A DNA stretch of 64,000 bases, taken from contig NW_023501074.1 of NCBI RefSeq assembly GCF_014066305.1, positions 1 to 64,000 of the forward strand, written 5' to 3'. The notes beneath the pieces are model-generated. The model had not been told where the DNA came from. It ran no database searches and saw only the letters and a list, made by a program, of their open reading frames with translations. Both the position numbers and the translations under genes were made by a program. This stretch comes from Letharia columbiana (lineage: Eukaryota; Ascomycota; Lecanoromycetes; Lecanorales; Parmeliaceae). Positions 39,007-47,599 of this stretch are shown in pieces (positions within the stretch are counted from its first letter, which is position 1; each line of letters starts with the position of its first letter).

Positions 39007-39618
39007 TATATCTATTCTTTTAATAAGAGAGATATAAAAGAGCGAGATTTTAATAGTTATAAACTCTAATTTATTTACTCGCGATAATTTAGTCGATCTA
39101 ATTAAAAAGCGTAGCGAATTTAAATTTATAATTAGCTATATATATAAATTTAATTTTTTTTAACTTAACTCTATCTTATTCTATTATATATATTAATATA
39201 TTATCTTATAATATATATTATTAAGATCTCGAATTTATATTAATAAAAAGATATAATATTTAATTCTATTTATATTATACTCGAGTACGATATAATATTA
39301 TTTAATATAAAATATTCTATAGAATATATTATTTCTTTTTAACTAGTAATCTTAAATTAAAGATTAACTCGATAAGACTTTATTATATATAACGATTCGA
39401 TATAGAGATCTTAAGATTATTTATAAGTAACTTCGATTTATAATTAATAATCGTTATAAGAAATTTCTTTAAAGAAATTATAGTTATAATCTTAATAAAG
39501 TAAACGACTTTATATAAATAATATATTCGAGTTACGAGAATAACCACTTCGATAGAAGCTCTCGAAGGGTTCTCGAAGAGCTTTCGAAGGGTAGAGGGGT
39601 TTAGAGAATCTCCTCTTA
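39007..39618. other. spacer between Tc1 copies
   Basis: Contains the remaining R part (to 39198), then AT-rich DNA. At 39525-39618 there is a less-mutated patch with repeated TCGAAGGGTTCTCGAAGAGC-type sequence just outside the left end of copy B. No gene. Confidence 0.6.
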
Positions 39619-39959
39619 CGGAGGTCGGCATTAAAAGTCCTAGACATGCCAAGATAAGGGTCTAGGTAGGGCTGAGTGCTTAGTATACTTCCAAATTTCA
39701 TGAATAGCATTATTATTCTTTATTTTAATAAGTACTAGTACTCTATATAATAGCGACGCTATATATATATACGAAGTGTATATATACGAAGTATATATAT
39801 GCGAAGTATATATATAATAGCGATATTAATAAGATATATAATAGCGATAGTATTAAAGTATTAATTATAGCGTAGAGGAATAAAGGAAGAGTATAAAGAC
39901 TTCTAGTATATAAGTCTTATTTATATAATATAATAGATAGAAATCTTCTTATTATTCTC

Positions 39960-41900
39960 TATCTTAATTATCTTTTATTAATATATCTAATATTTAGAGT
40001 ATTAATTATAATAATAAAACTTAAATTTAAATACTTACTTTAATTGAGACTAAGATTACTATCTAAATTATTACTATAATTATCGAAATATCTCGTTAAA
40101 TTATTAATCGACTTTAGAAATAAGCTCGTAATAGAGAATACGATTTTACTATATCTAAAAAGCTCTTAATATTATACGTTATAAATAAGCTTAGATTTAA
40201 ATATCCTCTAATTATTACATTTATACTTAAGAGTATAATTCTAGATATCGTATAAAAAAACCGCTATAGCTGTGAAAAGACTTCTTTTATACTTATTACT
40301 AAATAAGAAATCTTATTTATAATAATATTACGAGTACTTAGATATAATAATTTTCGAGTCTATAAAACTATTAAAAAATCGTCTCTTATAGAAGTTATAA
40401 TATATCTGTAAATCTAAAAAGTAAATTTTCGTACGATTTCCGCCGAGTTCGTATTATAAGTACGATTTAGTCTATTAAGTAAACTTTATCTATATCTAAT
40501 TCTTTCCGCCAATTCTATTAATTTAGTAACTTTAAAATTTTTACGTAATATACTCTAATATACTCTAAGTACTATTCTATATATATATAATATTAATATA
40601 TATTATTATTAATATACGTATTATTATACGCTATATTAGAGTATTATCTACGTAATTAATTTTATTAAATCGTCTAATTTTATAGCTAAATTTAAGTTAA
40701 CGTTAATATTTATTATCGTAAAATCTTATTATTATAACGTCGATTATTAGAACTTTTCTTTTTTTATATATATTACTACTAAACTAATAGAACTAGTAAA
40801 AAAGATTAAGATAGTTACTAAATCGACGGAATTTAGACGAATTCTAATTAGATTTACTAATCTAGCGAATTTTATAATTTCCGCGATATACGCGCGATCA
40901 GCAATTTCAAATTTTATAGAAACTTTTCAGATTTGCAGATGTAAAAGTACGTTATTAATTCGCTTTACGATATAAGAATTAAATTATAGAAAACTAAAAA
41001 AGAGTAATTTAAAGTAATAAGATTAATATAATCTTAAATTCTCGATAGAAAAGAGTGCGTATATAGCGTTAATCTAACGAGATCTTCGTTAAATCTAATA
41101 TATAACGTCGTTTCGTAAATGCTATAAAGTTTATATTCTAAGAATATTTTTCTTATAATAAAAAGAGTCTTTATTATATTTAAAAAGTCGAGATCGCTAT
41201 TAAAAAGAAGGAGTATATCGAGAATCTCGCTAAAATTAATATTATTTTAAAATCTAATATTAAATAAGCTTAGAAACTTAAGATCGATATAAGATATATA
41301 AGCCTTCGAAATTCTTCTAATAAGAAGCCTATATAAAACTTTACTACTAAGATTAAGAAAGTTATTATTAAAGAAAAGAAGAGGGGAATTAATTAGTATC
41401 GCTATTAGAAAAGATATATATTCTTATATTTCTTATATTTCTTCTTCTTATTAAATATAAATTCTTATTTTAAAGCTTCTAAAGTTCGCTTAGAAGTATA
41501 AACGAGAAAGACTTAATATAATAATTATAAAAGATAAAGCCTCGATATACGTATTAAAGTATTAAGAAGCGATATTTATATTATTTAATATCGTTAGAAT
41601 AGTTTAATACGATAACTCTTCGAATCTTAATATAATTAAGTCTTATTAACTATAGATAAAACGTCGTATTATTTAAAAAGATATATTAAGAATTTATAAG
41701 AAAGTCGAAAGACGATAACTATATTATTAAAATTACGAGCTTATTTAAAAGAGGATTTAGAAGTAAATAAAGCGAATATCGAGATATATTATAAAGATAA
41801 TACGTCTTAAAGATAATAACGAGTATAGGAAAAGTCGTAAGAAAGATAATATACGATTATACGACTCCGTCGAGCGAGCTAATAAGTATATACGTAATTA
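39960..41900 (+). pseudogene. Tc1 (DD34E) transposase remnant, copy B
   Basis: The helix-turn-helix part is readable at about 40035-40330 (ISR-INRL near 40089-40114, then RGYDFT and KNRYSCEKTS-like stretches). The catalytic positions are visible. First aspartate: codon AAT at 41016-41018 in the VI*SNK context (mutated D). Second aspartate: GAT at 41533-41535 (retained, DKAS context). Last acidic residue: AAG at 41638-41640 in NSSNLNIIK (mutated E). The second and third positions are 35 codons apart, i.e. 34 residues between them, which is the DD34E signature of Tc1. A nested element interrupts the gene at 40403. It encoded a cut-and-paste transposase and is now inactive. Confidence 0.82.
40403..40941. 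mobile_element. 539-bp miniature element nested in Tc1 copy B
   Basis: Inverted termini TATCTGTAAATCTAAAAAGT (left) and CATCTGCAAATCTGAAAAGT (right, inverted), flanked by TA at 40401-40402 and 40942-40943. The empty site is present in copy A (CTATAATAAAAATACG near 37175), confirming a TA duplication. The terminus differs from that of its host element, so it belongs to another Tc1/mariner-type family. No transposase remains inside; it contains an internal palindromic stretch near 40.55-40.65 kb. Confidence 0.82.
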
Positions 41901-42006
41901 TATAAAGTATTATCGTTGAATAAATATAATTATATAGAAGTGCTAAGAATATCAAGAGTGCCAAGTATTTTAGCGCTGTCTAGGACTTTTGGTGCCGACC
42001 TCCGTA

Positions 42007-42205
42007 ATTGTATTGATACTATATAGTAGTAATCTTCTCGATCTTCTCACATCCTCGGTAAGCTTTCCACTACTGGGTAGCCCCGCGCCCTAGCACATAT
42101 TTAGGTTAGCGGCGGACGGGTAAGGCCACTGGTGTCGCGTAGAATTTTTTGTGTAAAAACTGAGTAGCCTCCGCTCCCCCATCGAATCTATCGAATGCCT
42201 GAAGA
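42007..42205 (+). promoter_or_regulatory. upstream region of the SUMO-protease gene, with overlapping upstream ORF
   Basis: Only 199 bp separate the TA duplication of Tc1 copy B from the start codon, so the promoter and 5' UTR either lie here or extend into the transposon. No TATA box is obvious. An upstream ATG at 42195 (context TCGAATGC, poor) opens a 7-codon frame, MPEEWQD, ending at 42218. It overlaps the main start at 42206 in another frame. The main ATG has A at -3 and G at +4, a good context, so leaky scanning past the first ATG is expected. Confidence 0.55.
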
Positions 42206-44482
42206 ATGGCAAGACTGAATACTCAAACTTCCGTTACGGAACGCCAAAGAAGTTCATCACCACAGCGCACAGGATATAACACGCGCTCTGCCCCTACCAC
42301 GACCGCCCCATACTTGATAGCACCAGATGTTACCACAGCTCTGCAACGAATCCGCGGCGAATCCGGTAATGCAACCACCAAGAGGAAGCGTGGTCGGCCA
42401 CCTCGGGACAAGGGTGAAGTTCAGCCAAACAAAAAAGGCAAACTCTCATGCGCACTCATCAATGACTCCGCAAGTGCCTCCCAAACTTCGAGGCATACGC
42501 CATTATATGAGGACCGCAGCGGATCGAGCCCGGTGAGGGAACATACTAATCCCGCGAATGAAGCGGGCGCCGGCACTGATCAAGAGAGCGCTAGTTTTCA
42601 TCAACAGACTGAGAGGGATAATGTTAAAGGTAGAGAGCAAAACGGTGAAGCAAGCAATAAAGAGCTTGTAGAAGGCTGTGGGGAAGCTGTGGAGATTGGT
42701 GAAGAGATTGACTGCAAAGACGCGGATGATAAAGATCAGGATTTGGAGGGAGATAATGAACAAGCTTCCACAGTAAGTTTCCGTATCTGACCATTGTTAT
42801 CCGCCCTCGAACTTTATACTTACCCTTATTATAAGAACATGAGTGTGGAATACGGTCGAGGACGTCTACCTGACTTGGAGGTTGATTCTGAACCTGACTT
42901 GTCAGGCCTTCTACCAAGTCCAGCACAAGGAGGTCCCTCATCTCCACCAGCTTTTCTGTCTCCCAATGCCCGCTTGGAACCACTTCATCCGCGAGTCTCA
43001 TCTACAGATGCAGAAGCGAATCCTTCGCCCCGCAAGCCGATTACGCGCATTCCAGAAACAATATTGACCACTGATAACGGCAAGCCTCAAACAGACACCG
43101 AGCGCATTAAAAATCAGGTGCTGGTGCCACAGAAGATTCAAGCACCAGAGACTTCCGTGCCAGGCTCCCAAAGCCACTGTCGAGAAAAGCCGTCCCAGGA
43201 GATCGAAAAGACGGAAGTTTCGGCCAGCGACATGCCAATCGAACTGGATGGGGCGAACGATGCCATCTCGGATACAGCCAAACAGGGAACAGGCTATGAC
43301 TCTAGCCTGGCAGTGTCTGCCGACATACGGAAAGCAGCACTGTCGACTCTCCGACCAGGCGCAATGGTTTCGTCAACAGCGATGGTAGAAGTTTGGAACT
43401 GTGTGAGATCGGAGGGTGACTTTGTTTTTGATCCATTGTTCTTCAGTGACGACTCCGTGAAGAGGTACACCCTTAGGCACAAGGCTATGGGTACCAAGGG
43501 AAATATTTTTGTACCCATCCATTCCTCGAAGCGGAACCATTGGTATCTAGCCGTCATAGCTACACAGAGTTCTTCGATCTCTGTGTACGACTCATTGGCT
43601 AGTGACAACAAAAGTATATCCGTCGACTCGGGGCCACTCATTACGTTGGCGGCAAGCTTGGTTCCCGAGCGAACAGACTGGAGCGTTCGCATGGCAGATT
43701 GTCCCCAGCAACCCAACGGTCACGACTGCGGCATATATGTTATAGCCAACACCTGCTGCTTAATGGCGCAACTTCCTCTACCGGAGAAATATGATGGCGA
43801 CGCCTGGAGGTTAGTGTGTCAATGTCTCTTTCAGGGCTCCAGAGACAACATCGCCTTCGCACAATTGTCAAGTCTTCAGTACAAAGGCACGGGCATCAAT
43901 TCGATAACATGCTCTCTGAAGGCGGACAGCTTGGACGATGTAATCCCTTACGTTTCGCAAGAGGCTTTCCAGAACGCAAAGCTATGTATCGATACCATGC
44001 AAACGCAACAGAAGGATCCACAGTCTTCTTTTGCTTTGATCCGCAACATTCTATCTGTAATTCGGACTTTGCACCAGAACGCTTGTCGACACAGCGATTC
44101 CCTGGGGGACCAAATCCAAAGGGAGGCAATTGGGCTGGAGAATCATCTCAAAATGTTAGAGGAATACTCCTCTTTCGTGTCTGTATCCGTCGAGCCCCAA
44201 GACTTCTCGCCCGAGACACAGACCGCGCTTTCTTACATACATACGGCGCACCAAACATTAACGAAGAAACACGCGAAATCCGGAACAAGCCTCGAGACTT
44301 CGGAGAGAAACAAGGCGCGGATGGGAATTGCAATCTCGATGCTCCAGGAAATGGAAACGATCCTGTGTACGCAAGCAAAGAGCAAAGAACAAAACCTCCG
44401 TTCACGCATCGGGAGTTGGCGAGAAGGATTTGATACGGCGAGACGGAACCTGGAACAGCTTCTAGCAGGGGCTTTTAAGTAA
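42206..44482 (+). CDS. Ulp1/SENP-type SUMO protease (peptidase C48) with AT-hook, two exons
   Basis: Exons are 42206-42772 and 42836-44482; splicing the 63-nt intron gives one frame of 737 residues. The N-terminal 200 residues are disordered, with a KRKRGRPPR AT-hook/nuclear signal at about 59-67 (core RGRP 62-65), so it probably acts in the nucleus on AT-rich DNA. The protease domain spans about 360-520. His424-Trp425 (NHWYLAV), Asp441 (VYDSL), Gln481 and Cys487 (QQPNGHDCG) match the Ulp1 catalytic set. The His-Asp spacing (17) and Gln-Cys spacing (6) equal those of yeast Ulp1. Family members cleave SUMO precursors or SUMO-protein bonds. Residues 520-737 are mostly helical, without a domain I recognise. 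Base composition is normal and there is no RIP damage. Ulp1 domains also occur in some DNA transposons, so an origin as transposon cargo is possible. The function is well supported by motifs, the substrate unknown. Confidence 0.9.
42773..42835 (+). other. intron of the SUMO-protease gene
   Basis: 63 nt, donor GTAAGT at 42773, acceptor AG at 42834-42835, likely branch site CTTAC (42819-42823) 13 nt before the acceptor. Exon 1 ends in phase 0 after Thr189 and exon 2 continues AAC ATG AGT. Without splicing, translation would stop at 42788-42790. The next AG (42842-42843) would break the frame. Confidence 0.88.
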
Positions 44483-44503
44483 GCTCAATAGGGCAGTAGA
44501 ATA

Positions 44504-44673
44504 TCACTTTCGCTTGCCACGCCGTTTATGTATGTAGGTGTTGGTTCTCGCCTTAGATGTACCCGCGGTCCCTATATCGCTCTCCATCTCAGTGTCAATG
44601 TCGACTTGATTTGCGACTAGGGGTTGTCTACGTCTAAGAGCGTGCAAACGCTTTTCAAATTGAGTATTTACGG
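44504..44673 (-). CDS. possible terminal exon of an unknown convergent gene
   Basis: A clean minus-strand frame of 55 complete codons ends with TGA 21 bp from the SUMO-protease stop codon, tail to tail. The peptide is charged and ends in a basic tail (IHKRRGKRK). An in-frame TAA lies just upstream (44675-44677) with a possible acceptor AG at 44674-44675, so the reading would have to be a 3' exon. I could not find a convincing branch site or the preceding exon. I do not recognise the protein. It may be a gene remnant or chance. Confidence 0.35.
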
Positions 44674-45485
44674 CTTATTGTGTGCTCTCACATTATGTCC
44701 ATTTCATTCGTATTTTGTTGTGGTCTATATAAGACCTTTCATTCTGCTGCACTGCACTTGATAGAGTCTGAGTACCGAGTCTACTATTAAAACCGCCTGC
44801 ACTTCCCGGTCTGATGGCTCGCTTAAATGGCTGGCTGAATAGCTCAATCCAAGGCGATTGGCGACGTATTTGCAATCAGAACTTTTTACCCAATTGGAAC
44901 TGGCTCCGTTTTGGCCAGGAGGAATCTACAGCAACATCAACCACATGTACCTCTTGAAAACCTTCTGTATCTGATCCACCTTATCTCCGCCCCAGTCTTT
45001 TGCTCCGCTCGATACCTCGTTGGTTTGATCCACGTGTCTTTTCAACCCTGTAGTTTTCCACTCATGCTTCATGTAAGGTGTGGCCTCAGGGGCTTGTTCA
45101 AAGATAGACGTGGGGCGTCGAAGGCTCATCAGCCATCTGAGCCATACATGAACACGTTGGTAGATAGGTAGATAGGCCGGAGTGGTAATCTTTGGATTTT
45201 GATATCTTGTGTTGAAGAATTGAACGATTGAATTCTGACTTGCTCAGCGAAAAGGTCGGATTTGGTGCCTTTGTAGCAGGCTTACTCTGTTGGCTGCTGT
45301 GTTGCTTGCTTGCTTGCGTTAAGTAGTATTAGAGACAGACATGACAAGTAACTAGTAGTGGTGGTGGGATCCTTGCTCGCTCCACCAACGAGATACGACC
45401 TAAGCAGCACCCCGTGAATAGGATCGCTTATCAGGAAGGATAGCGCTTATTGTGTGAAGCTCTCCAGTTGAGACCTGGACTGGAT
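44674..45485. other. balanced-composition DNA with weak coding candidates only
   Basis: Not RIPped. Minus strand 44926-45129 is a 67-residue frame (MSLRRPTSIFEQAPEATPYM... to KVFKRYMWLMLL). Upstream of it on that strand lies a leader rich in C, T and A (TTCAATCGTTCAATTCTTCA, at about 45205-45235) that resembles a fungal 5' UTR. An overlapping short frame starts MAQMADEPSTPHVYL. None matches a family I know. A (GCTT)3-like run lies near 45.30 kb. No RNA gene was seen. Confidence 0.4.
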
Positions 45486-45719
45486 ATGGTATGGCTAGCC
45501 AACATTAAGAATGAAAGCTATGAACAAGCCGTTCTCCTGCTGCACCAAGCCAGAAACGGCTGCATAAACACGACACGAAATCGTACCTGTCCCACTCAAC
45601 TTCTCCCCCTGCTTACGACAGCTTTACTACTCCTTACGAAGATAGCTTCTTCCCCACGCACATTCACCTCCAGCGACGCTCTCGTAACTTGGAATTATGA
45701 GTATCCGGGGAAAGGTTAA
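45486..45719 (+). pseudogene. 77-codon open fragment in frame with the following gene
   Basis: Starts ATG at 45486 (MVWLANIKNESYEQ) and runs to TAA at 45717-45719. The next ATG (45726) is in the same frame, so a single stop codon separates the two parts. Either this is a former 5' part of the downstream gene disabled by one nonsense change, or an in-frame intron removes the stop; GTAACT at 45684 to AACAG ending 45767 is 84 nt and would do so, though without a clear branch site. No family recognised. Confidence 0.35.
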
Positions 45720-45725
45720 CAATCT

Positions 45726-46276
45726 ATGCTATTGGATCTTCTACAAGAAACCACTCTTGATGAACAGACATGTGATACTGAGATAGCCTTGCGTCAACAA
45801 GTCTCAAAGATGGAAGAGATACGCCCGGGTATTCTCACAGATGCAATGCTGAGTAGTCTGCGTAAGTCGCACGTACTGTCAGGTCTAATATTTATCACGA
45901 TAAGCTTACATACCGTTTCGGAACAGACAAGGTTATCGCAATAGTCTCGGACCTCTGTCCTCAGTTCGAAGACTTTTCTCTTGTCTTCTATATGGAAAAA
46001 GACATAATGAACCACGCATTTGGTGCCTACGTTGAGGCGTATGCGATAACTATCACCAGATCTAATTATATGGACTTATCTCCTTCGTCGCTCTTGATCT
46101 TCCCCACGTGGAGTCATACTATAAGATTCATTAACCAATATGTTCTGATTCCCTTTCTACCAGAACCTAGGCTCTACAGCCTACAGGTCAAGTCCGAAAT
46201 CCGCTTTCAGATGAAACAACTCATCGATGAATCTACGGTAGCTTTGAATAGGATTAATATCAGTAGCGAGGTTTGA
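45726..46276 (+). CDS. hypothetical two-exon gene, 161 residues
   Basis: Exon 1 is 45726-45861 and exon 2 is 45927-46276. A 65-nt intron with donor GTAAGT (45862), CTTAC (45905-45909) 18 nt before the acceptor, and AG at 45925-45926 joins them in frame (phase 1), with the same splice motifs as the SUMO-protease intron. Without splicing, exon 1 runs into a stop at 45942-45944. The product begins MLLDLLQETTLDEQ, continues KVIAIVSDLCPQFEDFSLVF, and ends NRINISSEV. It is soluble, has no signal peptide, and shows no motif I recognise. The stop codon lies at the right edge of the non-RIPped island, so the original gene may have been longer or be truncated there. Confidence 0.45.
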
Positions 46277-46621
46277 TAACAGTTTTTATAGCATTTTACA
46301 TATTCTAGAGAGGTAATTATATATATTCGAAAGTATTCGATATCTAATAATACTCGATTTTAAATTCGATAAGTTCGACGTAATATTAAAATATCTATCT
46401 TTTATTAAAATTCTATAATAACTCGATATAAAATAATAAATAATATTAAACTTTTACTCTTAATAGTATTAATATATCTAAAAATTTAATTTATTATTTT
46501 TTAAGTTTTAATAATCTATTAATTCGTAAAAAATAATAATACTATCTTTTCTTCTATTATATCTTATTTTATTATTTCTTCTTCTATTATATCTTCTTTA
46601 ATTATATTCTTACTACTTTTT
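46277..46621. other. transition to RIPped AT-rich DNA
   Basis: Composition drops within about 50 bp of the last stop codon. No coding remnant was seen. Confidence 0.6.
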
Positions 46622-46700
46622 ATCTCTTTTATCTCTTTTATCTCTTTTATCTCTTTTATCTCTTTTATCTCTTTTATCTCTTTTATCTTTTATCTCTTTT
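46622..46700. repeat. 9-bp minisatellite (ATCTCTTTT)n
   Basis: About eight units, nearly perfect, purine-rich on the minus strand. Confidence 0.9.
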
Positions 46701-46702
46701 AG

Positions 46703-46778
46703 TCTTTTATCTTCTTTAGAGTCTTTTATCTTCTTTAGAGTCTTTTATCTTCTTTAGAGTCTTTTATCTTCTTTAGAG
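46703..46778. repeat. 19-bp minisatellite, four perfect units
   Basis: TCTTTTATCTTCTTTAGAG repeated four times without a mismatch. It is adjacent to the 9-bp array and shares its pyrimidine bias, suggesting a common origin by slippage. Confidence 0.95.
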
Positions 46779-47599
46779 TCTTCTTAATACTCCCGTAAGA
46801 GCTATTACTAATAATATCTCTTTCTTTAAAAAACTTATTCTCGAGCTTAAAAAGATAGTATAAAGATAGTAATATTTTATTATTATAGCGAAGAATATTT
46901 TAAAATTAAAATATTAAATATTTCGATAAGTATTATCAGCGATATTAAATATATATTTATTATCTACTTTAATAATTAATAATATTAAAATTATATAAGT
47001 TATATAACTTAATATTAAAAAGCGCTTATTAAATTCTTTTTAATATTTAATAATATTTTTAATAAGATAAAATATTATTTACTATTAATTTAAAGATTAA
47101 TATTTAGAATAATATTTAGAATAATACTTTATCTTTTAATTTATATTAATTAAACTCGTTAAAAAGTAATATTAAATTATTATTATTATAAGATATATTT
47201 AAATAAATATCTAAATCTTAAAAACGATTATATCGCTATTTTATAAAATTAATAAATTAAAATATTATTTAAATAGAATCTTTATTATATTTATCGAAAT
47301 TCTCTCTAAAAGTATTCTAATAAAATTTATTCTAATTTATTATCTCTTATTAAAAGTAAAAGATTTTATTTTTTATTTTAAAATCTAATAATATAGCTTT
47401 ATTATAAAGATATTTAATAAAAGATTAAATTCGTTTATAATATTTAAAAAGCTTATCTTATACTATATTTAGAGATTTATATATTATAATTTTCTATAAT
47501 ATATACTTCTTTTTAAATTAATTTTTAATATTCTTTAAATAATTAAAGAATTTATTATAAATTTTAAAGATTTAATATATAATTAATTTTTTTATTATA
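46779..47599. other. RIP-affected AT-rich DNA, no feature
   Basis: No recognisable coding remnant or repeat boundary. Confidence 0.55.

Larger units (their letters stand above)
35754..39198 (-). repeat. family R copy split by Tc1 copy A
   Basis: 35754-36214 (starting TATAACGAGTAAAGATC) and 39009-39198 (ending CTATCTTATTCTATTATATA then TATTAATA) are the two parts of one inverted R copy. Removing 36217-39006 and one TA joins them into a normal two-block copy. The R insertion is therefore older than Tc1 copy A. Confidence 0.7.
39619..42004 (+). mobile_element. Tc1/mariner element copy B
   Basis: The left end CGGAGGTCGGCATTAAAAGT (then CCTAGACA) and the right end, which inverted reads CGGAGGTCGGCACCAAAAGT (then CCTAGACA), are 28-bp terminal inverted repeats with two mismatches. 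TA flanks both ends (39617-39618 and 42005-42006). Length is 2386 bp, or about 1845 bp without a nested 539-bp element, a usual size for fungal Tc1-like transposons. Both ends still contain CA/TG and are little mutated, while the interior is heavily RIPped. The right end lies 201 bp from the SUMO-protease start codon. Confidence 0.92.

Noticed and set aside
39383..39710. Minus-strand frames of 66-89 codons at the left end of Tc1 copy B
   Set aside because: They overlap the inverted terminus of the transposon and AT-rich flank; they arise from low-complexity sequence and are antisense to the transposase.
42787..42791. CTGAC as branch point of the SUMO-protease intron
   Set aside because: It lies about 45 nt from the acceptor, too far for a typical fungal intron; CTTAC at 42819-42823 is better placed.
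42223..44433. Numerous frames of 60-205 codons overlapping the SUMO-protease gene, including a 205-codon plus-strand frame at 43816-44433
   Set aside because: They overlap the clearly coding protease frame, which has the catalytic motifs; the overlapping frames show no domain and are expected by chance in GC-balanced coding DNA.
44674..45485. tRNA or rRNA genes in the gene island
   Set aside because: No cloverleaf, no A/B-box pair and no rRNA-like stretch was found on either strand when reading the non-RIPped sequence.
42007..46280. The whole gene island as one large DNA transposon carrying the Ulp1 gene
   Set aside because: No matching terminal inverted repeats or target duplication could be found at its two edges; the left edge is defined by the end of Tc1 copy B.
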